Positions 46,265 through 55,755 of a DNA stretch of 64,000 nt are shown here, piece by piece. Both the position numbers and the translations under genes were made by a program. Location of the stretch: NCBI RefSeq assembly GCF_000337675.1, contig NZ_AOIB01000028.1:24140-88139 (forward strand). Reading direction: 5' to 3'. A model generated the notes under the pieces. The model was not told the origin of the DNA. It made no database searches and saw only the letters and a program-made list of their open reading frames with translations. Every line of letters starts with the position of its first letter. Within the stretch, counting starts at the first letter, position 1. This DNA is from Natronococcus amylolyticus DSM 10524. GTDB lineage: Archaea > Halobacteriota > Halobacteria > Halobacteriales > Natrialbaceae.

Positions 46265-46657
46265 CTACTCTATGTTGAACTCGGCCTGATATTGTGTTTC
46301 AGCGAGTCGGTTTTCCCGCAACGGCCAATAGGTAAGAAGGATCGCTGGGTCGTCGGAAACGGTCCGAGACGCGTGCTCAATTTCGATCGGAATCTCTACA
46401 ATATCGTACTGCTCAAGCAAAATCCGCTCATTCCCGACGATGAAGTCGAGGTCGCCCTCGACAAGGAGATTGATCTGTTCATATGGATGCGTGTGCGGCG
46501 CTGTGTCAGGCCTGTCGATTCGATGGTCGTGAACTTGACCATCTGGCCGATTCCGCGAAACCCCCTTCTGCATCATACCCTTCTCATCGCGGTTCGAGGG
46601 TACGTCTCAGAAATTGTAAACCGCTGGTATCGCCGATTCGTCGTAGTCACGAACCAT
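46265..46657 (-). pseudogene. cupin-domain protein with an in-frame TGA near its start
   Basis: ATG 46657 opens MVRDYDESAIPAVYNF, reaches TGA at 46607-46609, then continues in the same frame as DVPSNRDEKGMMQKG and a full cupin: APHTHPYEQINLLVEGDLDF (metal-binding HxH..E pattern) and YDIVEIPIEIEHASR. The TGA sits where Trp (TGG) would fit. A shorter protein could start at ATG 46576 and keep the entire cupin barrel (103 residues), so function may persist. Small cupins bind a metal and act as isomerases, dioxygenases or sensors. Confidence 0.6.
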
Positions 46658-46807
46658 ACCGTGACACGGTGTTACATATTGATAACTGCTCATGTCTGGA
46701 GTGCTACGCCGGATCGCGTACTCCACAGATGACCGACTATCGCCGGAAGAAATCGCAATAATTGCACCGACGCAATCAGTAATGTGGATAATAATAGTCC
46801 ATCCACC

Positions 46808-46924
46808 ATGGACGACACTACGGCGGATCGATTCGAACGGTGCACGAGTTGCGGCTTTGTACATAAGCTTACGGCTGAAACGGAACAGATCGGGCGGTGT
46901 CGCATCTGTGGACTGGCACGGTGA
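46808..46924 (+). CDS. zinc-ribbon microprotein (38 residues)
   Basis: ATG 46808 to TGA 46922-46924 encodes a 38-residue protein with two CxxC knuckles, CTSC and CRIC, 21 residues apart, a typical single zinc ribbon. Haloarchaea encode many such small zinc-finger proteins, some affecting biofilm or swarming. It lies in the divergent gap between the cupin and SDR genes. The function is unknown. Its length explains why automatic gene callers may miss it. Confidence 0.6.
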   Translation: MDDTTADRFERCTSCGFVHKLTAETEQIGRCRICGLAR

Positions 46925-47080
46925 AGCCAACCGTCTGATTTGGTTTCTGAAACTGGCGTGGTCTCGATTGTTCACCGGTTCGGGACGGAGGAAAACTGAT
47001 CGTAACGCAGCATCTCGAGGGTCCGGATAAAGTCCTCCTCTCGAAGAATCGAAAAGTGCTAACGGATAAGCCGTGAGTGT

Positions 47081-47845
47081 TCACTCTTCCGGCGAGATCA
47101 CGTTCGGTGTCGGGTAGATGCCGCCATTGGCGTGCAGAATCTGACCGGTGATGAACGACGCACGATCGGATGCAAGGAAGCAACACGCTTCGGCGACCTC
47201 TTCCGGCGTTCCCATTCGCTGGAGAGGTATCGCTTCGACGAGTTCGTCTCCGCCGTCGAAGGGTTCGTCTCGATCGGTATCGATCAATCCCGGCGAGAGA
47301 CCGTTGACGCGGATTCCCTCCGGACCGAGTTCGGATGCGAGCTGTCGAATCTGCCCTTCAATACCCATCTTGCTCGCGTATGAGTGTGACTTTCCTGTTC
47401 GGCCAAGGTACACCATTGCACCGATCAGGTTCACGATTGAGCCACCGCCGGCGTCAATCATGTCTGGGACGACGTGCTGCGTCGTCAGGAACAAACCTTT
47501 GACGTTAACGTTGAGGACGGTATCGAGATCGTCTTCGTCGACCTTCAAGAACGGTTTCTTGGGACGGTACGTTGCGTTATTGATGAGAACGTCGATCGGG
47601 CCGAGGTCGTCGCGGACGGTATCGACAATGCGCTCAATGTCGTCCGGATTGCCGAGATCGCCGAGAACAACCGACGTATCACCGCCGGCCGCTTCAACCC
47701 GATCCGCCGTCTCGCGACACGCCGCTTCGTCGGATTTCGAGGTGATACCGACGTCGCCGCCTCTTTGAGCGATCGCTACCGCGATCTCCTCACCAATGTT
47801 ACGACTCGCACCGGTGACCAGAGCCGTTCGATTGTCGAACTCCAT
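47081..47845 (-). CDS. short-chain dehydrogenase/reductase (FabG-like)
   Basis: 254 residues, classical SDR: TGASRNIGEEIA cofactor loop, LGDLGNPDDI, INNATYRPKK (NNAG variant), active-site SYASK with Tyr and Lys, and SPGLIDTD. IDT after the PG motif and the C-terminal QILHANGG are normal. It probably reduces a 3-oxoacyl or oxidises a hydroxyacid intermediate. The TATA box at 47868-47875 lies 26-27 bases upstream of ATG 47845. It is a separate transcription unit from the gene at 48147. Confidence 0.92.
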   Translation of the reverse strand: MEFDNRTALVTGASRNIGEEIAVAIAQRGGDVGITSKSDEAACRETADRVEAAGGDTSVVLGDLGNPDDIERIVDTVRDDLGPIDVLINNATYRPKKPFLKVDEDDLDTVLNVNVKGLFLTTQHVVPDMIDAGGGSIVNLIGAMVYLGRTGKSHSYASKMGIEGQIRQLASELGPEGIRVNGLSPGLIDTDRDEPFDGGDELVEAIPLQRMGTPEEVAEACCFLASDRASFITGQILHANGGIYPTPNVISPEE

Positions 47846-47867
47846 GCGTCTAGCGCATCAGACAGCG

Positions 47868-47875
47868 TAAAATAA
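47868..47875 (-). promoter_or_regulatory. TATA box for the SDR gene
   Basis: TTATTTTA on the minus strand is centred 26-27 bases before ATG 47845, which fits a leaderless transcript. Confidence 0.45.
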
Positions 47876-48146
47876 TGTTCGGATCGTTCGAAGCAATTCA
47901 TATGGGCGGAAACAGAAGGAAAGCACGCAGAACGATCATACGACCGTGTCAGTAAACGGAAGTCCAAGCAGTGATCTGACATGCTTGATCGCGCTCAGAA
48001 ACCCGAGAGGTTCAGTACGGCGAGGGAGTACTGGACTTGGGATTCAATGACGATCTCGAGACGGTAACGCGAATGAGGGGACCGTCTTCGGTGAGCACTG
48101 TCCGGTGTCGTTGCTCAGTCGCAGTCAGCCGAAATTTGCGTTCGGT

Positions 48147-49121
48147 TCAGCCGATGATGTCGTCTACCAGTTCACCGTCGTCAACGACGACTTGATCATC
48201 GAGATACACTGTCGGCGTTCGGACGACGCCGTCGAGATGGATCTCGCTCTTCAGGCTGCCACCAAGAGATTCGTTGTCTCCGATCGCGAAGTGAACAGTC
48301 CCAGCACGTTTTTTGTCCTCAGCGAGGTTTCCGATCAGTTTTGCTTTCGGATTCGTTCCGATAGCAAACTCGGCGAGATTTCCGGCGTTTTCGTCGCTCT
48401 CCTTGATCAGTGTCCGGAGTTCGTCTGCCTGCTCACCGCCGTTGACATCGGTAACAAATCCGTCCTCAATCTCGAGTGTGATCGGCTCTGAGAGCTGTCC
48501 GAGGTTGTCCATTGAAACGTCAATAACAATCGTCCCGTTTGCCGTTCCTTCCGCGGGGTGAGTCGGCGATTCGCCCGGTGGGAGGGTTGCGAAACCATAG
48601 TTTTCGTGGAAGTATCCATCGAGTGAAAAGGCAGAACAGCCATCGACACTGAACGTAATGTCGGTTCCCTTGTCACTTGTCACATGAACTTCCGACGCGG
48701 CGTCGTGAACGTCACGAACAGCTTCTGTCCGCTCGCGAAGCTCCTCGAAATCAACACTCATTGCACCTTCGACCATCATATCCTCAGTGACACTTCGGAG
48801 GATTCCGAACCGGGTCCCTGACTCAGCGGCCTCGAGTCGCGATCGGGTGTGCGTAATTGCGTGCGTTGTACACGTGAACGCGACATCTGCCGCGATCATA
48901 GCCTCTGCAATCGTTGCGGGTGGCTCATTACCGTGGCTCTCGAGCAACGGCATAGTCGCAATGATTGCTTCTGCATCGGCCGCCGTCGCAGCTCTCGCAA
49001 CGCTACGTGCGACTTCTTCCTTTTTTGCATCAGCGATCACCAGCACTTCTTCGCCGGGTTGAACATCGAGACAGTCTTCTACGATACCACTTGCTGCTGC
49101 AGCCATCTCTACGTCAAGCAT
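48147..49121 (-). CDS. M29 aminopeptidase / NicX-like metalloenzyme (first copy)
   Basis: 324 residues from ATG 49121, which has GGAG 8 bases upstream; ATG 49151 is the alternative. The fold family (M29 peptidases and 2,5-dihydroxypyridine dioxygenase NicX) is recognised by VQPGEEVLVIAD, DKGTDITFSVDG, AEFAIGTNP, VHFAIGDNESLGG and IHLDGV. The ligand-type residues Glu251, His277, His295 and Asp297 are all kept. These short members lack the peptidase N-terminal region, so a ring-cleaving or hydrolytic role is as likely as peptidase. It lies downstream of prpF and tcuA-like genes on the same strand. Confidence 0.8.
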   Translation of the reverse strand: MLDVEMAAAASGIVEDCLDVQPGEEVLVIADAKKEEVARSVARAATAADAEAIIATMPLLESHGNEPPATIAEAMIAADVAFTCTTHAITHTRSRLEAAESGTRFGILRSVTEDMMVEGAMSVDFEELRERTEAVRDVHDAASEVHVTSDKGTDITFSVDGCSAFSLDGYFHENYGFATLPPGESPTHPAEGTANGTIVIDVSMDNLGQLSEPITLEIEDGFVTDVNGGEQADELRTLIKESDENAGNLAEFAIGTNPKAKLIGNLAEDKKRAGTVHFAIGDNESLGGSLKSEIHLDGVVRTPTVYLDDQVVVDDGELVDDIIG

Positions 49122-49188
49122 GCTTGCGTCTCCTACGATAACGTGGCCCAAGCGGAATAAAAATATCGATAGATGCTATCTCAACCGG

Positions 49189-50316
49189 TTAATCAGTATG
49201 ATAGTAGCCGGTTCCATCCATTAGACGACGCTGTGTTCGGTAGATCGTAACTCCATCAACCGTGGGTTCCACTTGATCGACGTTTGCGTGGACGGTCATC
49301 GTCCCCTTAGGATGACCTACGGTGACCTCATCGTCAGCATCATCGGCGACTGCCGCGGGGATAGTACCCGGGAGCAATGACGCAGCTGCGGTACAGGACG
49401 CACTCGTTACTGCATACACAGGGTGGAGCTTCTGCATACTCATGACTCGGGCAGTGATCGTCTGGTCCTCGGCTTTAATCGTGCTCCCAGTTGTTCCCTC
49501 GTAAGTCGTCGGTTCGGCAACGAACACGAGCTTTGGATATCCTGGAGACTCAACCGCCGCTTGGTCTGCATCATCGACGAGACCCAGTCGCTTGCACACA
49601 GCTGCGCGGATCGCTTCGATCCGCTCAAGGAGTTCAGGATCCTTGTCGATTTCACTGGGCAGTTCTGTTGCATTGAGGCCAATATCAGCGGCCCGAACAA
49701 ACGCCACTGGTGTTGTCACGTCAACAACGCTGGTTTCGATCGTTTCACCATCAATCTCGATCTCGGATGTTGGTTCTCCGAACGGCAATAGCGCGTCAGT
49801 GACCGCGCCGGCAGGATCGCGAAACGTCGTATCGATACGTGCGCCGGTTCCAGGAACGCCGTAAACTTTGAAGCCCCCGCGAGTAGCGGAGTGGCCGTCG
49901 GCGAGTGGAATCGTCTGATCAATGACCGTGCTTGTGTTCGTATTATGGAGCGTGAGTGTGACCTCGTCTGCACCCTCGTCGAGGGGGATTAGTCGTTCGT
50001 CAACGGCGAACGAACCGATTGCACACGTGAGGTTCCCACAGTTTCCTCCGTAGTCGATCACGGCTTCATCGACTGCGACCTGGCCGAACGTATAATCAAC
50101 ATCAACATCTTCGCGGTCGCTCTCGCTTACGATCATCAGCTTCGATGTGGTTGACGTTGCACCACCGAGACCGTCGATCTGGCGGTCATCCGGGCTACCG
50201 AACAACGAGAGGATCGCTTCATCGCGTTTCGTTTCCGGTAGTTCTTCCTCGCGGATGAAGATTCCCTTGCTCGTTCCACCACGTACAATTGCACACTCGA
50301 GTTGTTGCTGATCCAT
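49189..50316 (-). CDS. prpF: PrpF-family isomerase (second copy)
   Basis: 375 residues. [14 protein letters not shown] opens the protein. Lys lies in [13 protein letters not shown] and Cys in [14 protein letters not shown], matching the proposed acid-base pair. [11 protein letters not shown] and [10 protein letters not shown] complete the signature. It starts 4 bases after the flavoprotein stop, so the two are co-transcribed and probably act in sequence: dehydrogenation of a tricarboxylate, then movement of the double bond. Closer context to tcuA and tctCBA makes aconitate isomerisation the best guess for this copy. Confidence 0.9.
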   Translation of the reverse strand: MDQQQLECAIVRGGTSKGIFIREEELPETKRDEAILSLFGSPDDRQIDGLGGATSTTSKLMIVSESDREDVDVDYTFGQVAVDEAVIDYGGNCGNLTCAIGSFAVDERLIPLDEGADEVTLTLHNTNTSTVIDQTIPLADGHSATRGGFKVYGVPGTGARIDTTFRDPAGAVTDALLPFGEPTSEIEIDGETIETSVVDVTTPVAFVRAADIGLNATELPSEIDKDPELLERIEAIRAAVCKRLGLVDDADQAAVESPGYPKLVFVAEPTTYEGTTGSTIKAEDQTITARVMSMQKLHPVYAVTSASCTAAASLLPGTIPAAVADDADDEVTVGHPKGTMTVHANVDQVEPTVDGVTIYRTQRRLMDGTGYYHTD

Positions 50317-50320
50317 TATT

Positions 50321-51754
50321 CTATTGATTGGTGGGCGATGTCTTAGTTGGAGCGATCTCGTCAGCAGCTTCTTCGGCAGCTATTTTTCCGAAAACCGCGG
50401 CGTTTGAAAGGCCAGTGCCGCCAGGATAGTTATCGAAGAACAGTCCACCAACACTGTTGCCGGCTGCGTATAATCCCGGAATATGCTGACCGCGAGTATC
50501 GATCACTTCTGCGCAGTTGTTCGTTTCAACACCACCGAACGCGAACGTGATACCGCCGGTAACACGGTACCCGTAGAACGGTGGTTCGTCGATCGGCAGC
50601 GCCCAATTGGACTTCTCGGGGGTGATTCCATCCGTGTCGTTTCCATCGAGTGAGTCGGGATCGAACTCTCCAGGATCAGTCGACTCATTGAACTCGCGGA
50701 TCGTCTCTGCCCCCGTTTCCGGGTTGTCGCAACCGACCTCAGCAAGAACCTCCTCGAGGGAATCTCCTTTCACCCAGCCACCTGGTCCAGTCGCCCGCTG
50801 GTGTTCCTTGAGCGGCTCATCGATTACAATATACGCTTCATGACCGGGCTGTTCGAAGATGATCCGTCCGAGTTTTGCGTACGTGTGTGCTCGTGCATCC
50901 TCTCCCTCATCGAAGAATCGATCGCCCTCGCGATTCAGAAGGACACCATACTGATACCCGTCAACGCGATTCGCGCCACCCTCGACTGGCGGCGATTCAG
51001 CATCAATCAGGGCCATGTGTGCGCCACCCCACTGTCCAGTCGCGTTGGCGCCAGTTTCAAGCGCGGCATCAATTGCCTCACCCGTATTGTATCGACTTCC
51101 ACGGACAGTCATCGCATCGTAGTCTGAACCGTAGTACCGTGTCCGCTTCTCGGGACTGGACTCATAGCCGCCTGCACCAAGGATGACTGCATCGGACTCA
51201 AGTTCGACGAATCCATCGTCAGTGATTGCTTTGACACCGACAACGCGACCATCGTCGTTGCGGATGAGTTCTCGAGCCTCCGTCTTGTAGTAGACGTCCG
51301 TACCATTTTTTTCGGCAGTTTCGACGAGAGTTGAGACGAGTTCCTCACCTTCGAAGAACGTCCGTGCGACAGTATACCCAACATTCAGCGGGTCCATATC
51401 CCAGTCGACACCGAGTTCAGTGAGCCATTCGACGGTCTCCCCGGCATTATCGACGAGTGTCCTAGCGATTTCGGGATCCGCCCGATCGTTTGTCTGGGAC
51501 ATGATATCGTCGTAGAAATCGTCAGCCGAGTAATCCGCCTTGGTTACAAACTCGTATCCGTACTGCTCGATATCTGCATCCGTCGAGGGAACGCGGAAGG
51601 ATTCACTGTAACGAGTGTGCCCTCCCCGGTGTTCCTCAGGAGCCTTCTCGAGCATCGCAACACTGAGACCGAGTTCAGCCGCGCGATTGGCCGCTGCTAG
51701 CCCAGCCATACCACATCCTATTACTACCACATCGTAGTGGCTACTTGTAGGCAT
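50321..51754 (-). CDS. tcuA: FAD-dependent dehydrogenase, TcuA/fumarate-reductase type
   Basis: 477 residues. The FAD fold [20 protein letters not shown] is followed by [20 protein letters not shown], a region characteristic of tricarballylate dehydrogenase TcuA and related fumarate-reductase flavoproteins. Then come [18 protein letters not shown] and the C-terminal FAD loop [20 protein letters not shown]. TcuA oxidises tricarballylate to cis-aconitate. No TcuB-type electron-transfer gene lies nearby, so the electron acceptor is unclear. Nearby tctCBA and prpF support a tricarboxylate substrate, though 3-ketosteroid-dehydrogenase-like relatives are not excluded. Confidence 0.78.
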   Translation of the reverse strand: MPTSSHYDVVVIGCGMAGLAAANRAAELGLSVAMLEKAPEEHRGGHTRYSESFRVPSTDADIEQYGYEFVTKADYSADDFYDDIMSQTNDRADPEIARTLVDNAGETVEWLTELGVDWDMDPLNVGYTVARTFFEGEELVSTLVETAEKNGTDVYYKTEARELIRNDDGRVVGVKAITDDGFVELESDAVILGAGGYESSPEKRTRYYGSDYDAMTVRGSRYNTGEAIDAALETGANATGQWGGAHMALIDAESPPVEGGANRVDGYQYGVLLNREGDRFFDEGEDARAHTYAKLGRIIFEQPGHEAYIVIDEPLKEHQRATGPGGWVKGDSLEEVLAEVGCDNPETGAETIREFNESTDPGEFDPDSLDGNDTDGITPEKSNWALPIDEPPFYGYRVTGGITFAFGGVETNNCAEVIDTRGQHIPGLYAAGNSVGGLFFDNYPGGTGLSNAAVFGKIAAEEAADEIAPTKTSPTNQ

Positions 51755-51778
51755 ACGGTTCCCATGTATAGTTGCAGG

Positions 51779-51786
51779 TATTAATA
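51779..51786 (-). promoter_or_regulatory. TATA box for the tcuA-prpF unit
   Basis: TATTAATA is centred 28-29 bases ahead of ATG 51754. It probably drives the flavoprotein, prpF and perhaps the M29-like gene. Confidence 0.45.
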
Positions 51787-51887
51787 GATACAGGAGTTAC
51801 GCTATGACCAAGGCTAATTTGACCAAGGCGAAATTGGATTATTATAGGTGGCAGCGATCAGATGTGGGATTCAGCCGAGCGACAGGA

Positions 51888-51895
51888 ATATATTA
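51888..51895 (+). promoter_or_regulatory. TATA box for the second M29/NicX-like gene
   Basis: ATATATTA is centred 29-30 bases ahead of ATG 51921, supporting that start. It is back to back with the tcuA promoter. Confidence 0.45.
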
Positions 51896-51920
51896 GTAGT
51901 TCGCTCATAGAACATGGGTT

Positions 51921-52898
51921 ATGGACTCCGTTCAGGAGATGAAAGGCGCAAGTATCGTTGTTGAAACATGTGCAGCCATTGAACCCGACGAGGACGTTCT
52001 CGTTGTTAGCGACTGGAAGGTAGCAGACGTTGCCGAGCGGGTCGCTGCGGCCGCGAAGGAACGCGACGCCAACGTCTCGATGACGCTCATGGACCCCCGA
52101 GAGTACGACGGAAACGAACCTGACGAGACGGTCGCCGCTGCAATGCTCGAGGCGGATGTCATCATTACGCCAGTCCACCGATCGATCACCCACTCGGAAG
52201 CGGCAGCGAAGGCCAAAGAAAACGGAGCGCGGCTGATCAGCATGGTGAAATTCACCGACGAGCAACTCATCCGTGGCGGCCTCTACGCTGACTACGAGGG
52301 AATGCGACCCCACTGCGAGGAGATGGGCAAGAAATTCAGCGAGGCCAGTGAGGCACGTGTTACCTCTCCACAAGGGACGGACGTTACCGTCGGCCTAGAT
52401 GGGCGAGAAGGGAACGCCCACCCCGGTATCGCCGACGAATCCGGCGAGTTCACTGCTCTAGTCCACATCGAATCGAATATTGCACCCGTAGAAGGGACGA
52501 CCGAAGGTACCGTTGTCTTCGACGGTGCGATTCCGAACCTTGACATTGGCGTTCTCGAGGAACCAGTAACAATGGAAATCGAGGACGGTGCTGTTACCTC
52601 CGTCGAGGGGGGCAAAGAGGCCGAGACTATCCAGCGTGTTTGGGAGGAACATGATGATCCTGCTGTCTACAACATTGCACAGCTCGCAGTAGGAATGAAT
52701 CCAGAATGCCCCGAATTCAACGGTTGGTTCTCGAACGACCACGGTCGATATGGCAACGTCCACTTTGGAATCGGTACAAGCAGTAACCTCGGCGGAACGA
52801 CCCGAGCACCCGTGCACTTCGATGCCATGATGGCGGAACCGACGCTCGAGCTTGACGGTGAAGTCGTCGTTGAAGACGGTGAATTCACTTTCTTCTAA
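51921..52898 (+). CDS. M29 aminopeptidase / NicX-like metalloenzyme (second copy)
   Basis: 325 residues, a paralogue of the protein at 48147 with the same blocks: IEPDEDVLVVSD, SPQGTDVTVGLDG, VHFGIGTSSNLGG and VHFDAM. His281, His299 and Asp301 are kept, but the position equivalent to Glu251 is Gln (IAQLAVGMNP), so metal binding or chemistry may differ between the two. It is divergent from the tcuA gene; the shared 166-base region holds both promoters. Function as in the first copy is unproven. Confidence 0.8.
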   Translation: MDSVQEMKGASIVVETCAAIEPDEDVLVVSDWKVADVAERVAAAAKERDANVSMTLMDPREYDGNEPDETVAAAMLEADVIITPVHRSITHSEAAAKAKENGARLISMVKFTDEQLIRGGLYADYEGMRPHCEEMGKKFSEASEARVTSPQGTDVTVGLDGREGNAHPGIADESGEFTALVHIESNIAPVEGTTEGTVVFDGAIPNLDIGVLEEPVTMEIEDGAVTSVEGGKEAETIQRVWEEHDDPAVYNIAQLAVGMNPECPEFNGWFSNDHGRYGNVHFGIGTSSNLGGTTRAPVHFDAMMAEPTLELDGEVVVEDGEFTFF

Positions 52899-53465
52899 GG
52901 ATTAATCAGCGCATTTTTGGTCATCTTAAGTCTCAACTTAGATTTGCACTATTAGGATAGACTATTGTACTAACATCTGTGACCTTGGCTGTGAATTTCC
53001 TCTAAAGGGTTCGGCCTATGTGGGGAACTCGCAGACGAATTGCGCCACAATGTTCGACGAAGTTATTTATGCTGTTTCTTCCGCCGAGACATTGGCTTAT
53101 TGGGAAGCACTGTAACCGTAATCGTTGACAGGAGAGATCATAGACTTCAATTCCTGGTGTCCTCAAGCGCAGATTTTGTATAAACGGTGAATCCATTACA
53201 GAAGGATATTGGAGTCTTACCCTAAGTGGCTCGTGGGCGGGCCATCTCCCCGAGACTAAATTACAGTAGTCCCTACATTGAGCCTGTTTTGATATCAATT
53301 AAGTGATTAAAATAAGGTGTGCTGGTAAGCCTGAGCGCACCGCTTGAACATTATGGCGTTGACAGGGATAGAGGGCTGACAGTGCGTCTGAAACGCTTGT
53401 CTCATGATAGAAGGAAATTATTCCTAAACTGCAGGAGGCAGGAAATTAAGCCAAGAGATGCTTGG
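52899..53465. other. gene-free region between M29-like and tctA genes
   Basis: About 570 AT-rich bases between convergent genes. Open frames here have non-haloarchaeal composition and no motif. No repeat or strong hairpin was noticed. Confidence 0.45.
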
Positions 53466-54959
53466 CTAATTATTGAACGAAGCCTTGAGTTTAGATTTGA
53501 TAAACGGTCCGAACAAGATGACAAGTATCATGATTACAAGTAGAAGGGAAAGTGGCCTCATGACAAATATATCATACGATCCCCCGGAGAGTTGCAGTGA
53601 TCGCATAAGGTTCTCTTCAGCAATTTCACCCAATATGATGCCAAGCAGAAACGCGATGATCGAGTAATCGTACTTCACCATGAAGTATCCGATAACACCG
53701 AGACCCAGTACAGTCCAGACATCAATCCAATTAGTATCGAGAGTATAACCACCAAGAATCGCGAGGACGATAACCATTGGAATGATAACGTTCGTTTCGA
53801 CCTTAGTCAAGATTCCCAGTCGTGTGACAAGGAACACTCCAACCAAGAGAATGAAGATATTTCCAATCAATAACGCGATCAGGAACGCGTAGGTAGTCGC
53901 AAGTTCGCCCTCGAACATGTCCGGACCAGGACGCAGACCGTGTAATAACAGTCCACCAAGCAGGACTGCGGTAGCGCCGCTACCAGGGATACCGAATGAA
54001 ATTGTAGGGACAAGCGAACCACCAATTGTCCCGTTGTTGGATGCTTCAGTGGCAAGGACACCGAGTGGATTACCAGTGCCGAAAGATTCGGAATCCTTTG
54101 AGGACCGTACTTCCTCACCATATGCGAAGAAATTCGCGACTGTCGCTCCGGCACCAGGGATCGCACCAATAAACATGCCCATGAACCCCGATTTGAGTAG
54201 TTTAATCGGATGGCTGAGGGTTGTGCGCACACCAGACAGGGCACTGCCACTCATATTAATCGCCTCTCCAGCGATTCCGCCTTTTTGAGCAGAGAGTTTG
54301 ATCATTTCGGCAATAGCGAACACACCGATGAGGGCCGCAATGAAATCGATACCGTCATATAGGGCGAGACTATCGAACGTATATCGAAGTTCAGGACTAT
54401 TGGGAGCGATGCCGATTGAAGTGATCATCAACCCAAAAGCACCAGCAGTCAACCCTTTAACGATTGATCCGCGAACGACAACAGTAATCAGTGCGAGACC
54501 GAGGATGGCCATTACGAAGTACTCCGGTGAACCGAACGCCAGAACGAGTTCGATGATAACTGGTGAAAGTAATATGAGGGCTGCCACTGAGAAGAAACCC
54601 GCGATTGCTGAGGCAGTGGCGGAAATCGCAAGTGCTTCGACGGCCTGTCCCTTCTTTGACATTGGATACCCATCTAATGTCGTTGCTGCGGACCCCCCTG
54701 TCCCGGGAACGTTTACAAGAATCGCCGAGATTGATCCACCATACATCGCTCCGCTGTACATTCCGACGAGAACGATGAGGGCATCGACAGGTTGTAATGG
54801 TAATGTCAGCGGTAAAACGATCGCCATCCCCAGTGCTGCACCGACCCCCGGAAGTGCACCAGCGATTATTCCGAGGAAGAGTCCGACGACGACCCAACCA
54901 ATAGTAGGCCAGCTGAATACTATGGACGTTGCCTCCATTAGGGCTTGAACGATACTCAT
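53466..54959 (-). CDS. tctA: tripartite tricarboxylate transporter, large membrane subunit
   Basis: 497 residues, about 11-12 helices. TctA hallmarks are present: GIIAGALPGVGAALGMAIVL, YSGAMYGGSISAILVNVPGT with GGSAATTLDGYPMSKKGQA, and the duplicated second half GMFIGAIPGAGATVANFFAY with GIPGSGATAVLLGGLLLHGL. It forms the Na+-driven channel for citrate-like acids delivered by the binding protein. Its ATG lies one base after the tctB stop, so the two subunits are translationally coupled. Confidence 0.95.
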   Translation of the reverse strand: MSIVQALMEATSIVFSWPTIGWVVVGLFLGIIAGALPGVGAALGMAIVLPLTLPLQPVDALIVLVGMYSGAMYGGSISAILVNVPGTGGSAATTLDGYPMSKKGQAVEALAISATASAIAGFFSVAALILLSPVIIELVLAFGSPEYFVMAILGLALITVVVRGSIVKGLTAGAFGLMITSIGIAPNSPELRYTFDSLALYDGIDFIAALIGVFAIAEMIKLSAQKGGIAGEAINMSGSALSGVRTTLSHPIKLLKSGFMGMFIGAIPGAGATVANFFAYGEEVRSSKDSESFGTGNPLGVLATEASNNGTIGGSLVPTISFGIPGSGATAVLLGGLLLHGLRPGPDMFEGELATTYAFLIALLIGNIFILLVGVFLVTRLGILTKVETNVIIPMVIVLAILGGYTLDTNWIDVWTVLGLGVIGYFMVKYDYSIIAFLLGIILGEIAEENLMRSLQLSGGSYDIFVMRPLSLLLVIMILVILFGPFIKSKLKASFNN

Positions 54960-54960
54960 T

Positions 54961-55608
54961 TTATATACCCCCCTGATTTATAATTTCACCACTATCGAGT
55001 GGGGCGTTGAGTGCTTCCATGAATCCAAACGCGATCGCAAATGAGAGAAGGACTAGAAAGATAATAACACGCGATGATAGTTTGTACCAGATTCCATAAA
55101 TCGCTACAAATATAGGAGTGATCCATAAGATACCGGCAGCGTACCCGACGATTCCATAACCAACCGCTGAAAAAGCCGTAAACATAGGATCTGGAAGTGG
55201 ACGGCCAACGGAGGACTCTAGTTCGTTATTCGCTTCGTTCTCTTCCTCAGACTCTACCTCATTTTCTTCCGCAGTTTTAATCTTCTCTTCTTCGACTTCA
55301 ACTCCCTCTTGCCCGGGTTCAAACTCTTCTTCAGCCCCGACTATTTGTGAATCTTCCGCCACGAAAGTGTACAAGGGCTCTGGAAGGTACGGACGGAAAA
55401 ATAGCAGAACGGTTCCAATAACGACAAAACCAGCTGTAAGCCTCGGAAACGTAGCAGCTTCAGCGATTTCGAAGTTGTAAGACTCCCAAATCATGTAGAG
55501 CGCCGAGGCAAGCATTAAACCGAGGAGAGCTTTCTCCATGTCAATTCTCTCCGCCATTTTTTGAAATAGTGGGTTGGTACCCATACTCATCGCTTGTGTA
55601 TTCATCAT
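54961..55608 (-). CDS. tctB: tripartite tricarboxylate transporter, small membrane subunit
   Basis: 215 residues with four helices (about 28-45, 55-72, 145-165 and 170-205). A long acidic Glu-rich loop of about 60 residues between helices 2 and 3 is unusually large for the family and reflects the haloarchaeal setting. The DUF1468/TctB pattern AATFPRLTAGFVVIG is visible. Start codons at 55608 and 55605 are tandem ATGs. It lies between the tctC and tctA genes in the usual order. Confidence 0.88.
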   Translation of the reverse strand: MMNTQAMSMGTNPLFQKMAERIDMEKALLGLMLASALYMIWESYNFEIAEAATFPRLTAGFVVIGTVLLFFRPYLPEPLYTFVAEDSQIVGAEEEFEPGQEGVEVEEEKIKTAEENEVESEEENEANNELESSVGRPLPDPMFTAFSAVGYGIVGYAAGILWITPIFVAIYGIWYKLSSRVIIFLVLLSFAIAFGFMEALNAPLDSGEIINQGGI

Positions 55609-55755
55609 CTATAAAGATTGGCTATTAAGTCGCTTGAAGAATTGACAAAGAGGTTTCGATGGTGCTGTATTGTATGATATACTGGAATGCTACTTGATCA
55701 AATCTACGTTAGGATATTTAATAGTTTTCTAGGGTCAGGAGTGGATAGGAAAGAA

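Noticed and set aside
46001-46732. Plus-strand open frame of 243 codons over the cupin region
   Set aside because: Arg/Val-rich, not haloarchaeal in composition, and runs opposite to the cupin frame, which has clear metal-binding motifs.
48147-52898. Firm assignment of a nicotinate-degradation cluster from the NicX-like genes
   Set aside because: No hydroxylase (NicAB), NicC, NicD, NicE or NicF homologue is in the window, so the family likeness alone does not support the pathway.
53002-53298. Minus-strand 98-codon open frame between the M29-like and tctA genes
   Set aside because: Cys- and Arg-rich composition unlike neighbouring proteins, no motif and no start signal.
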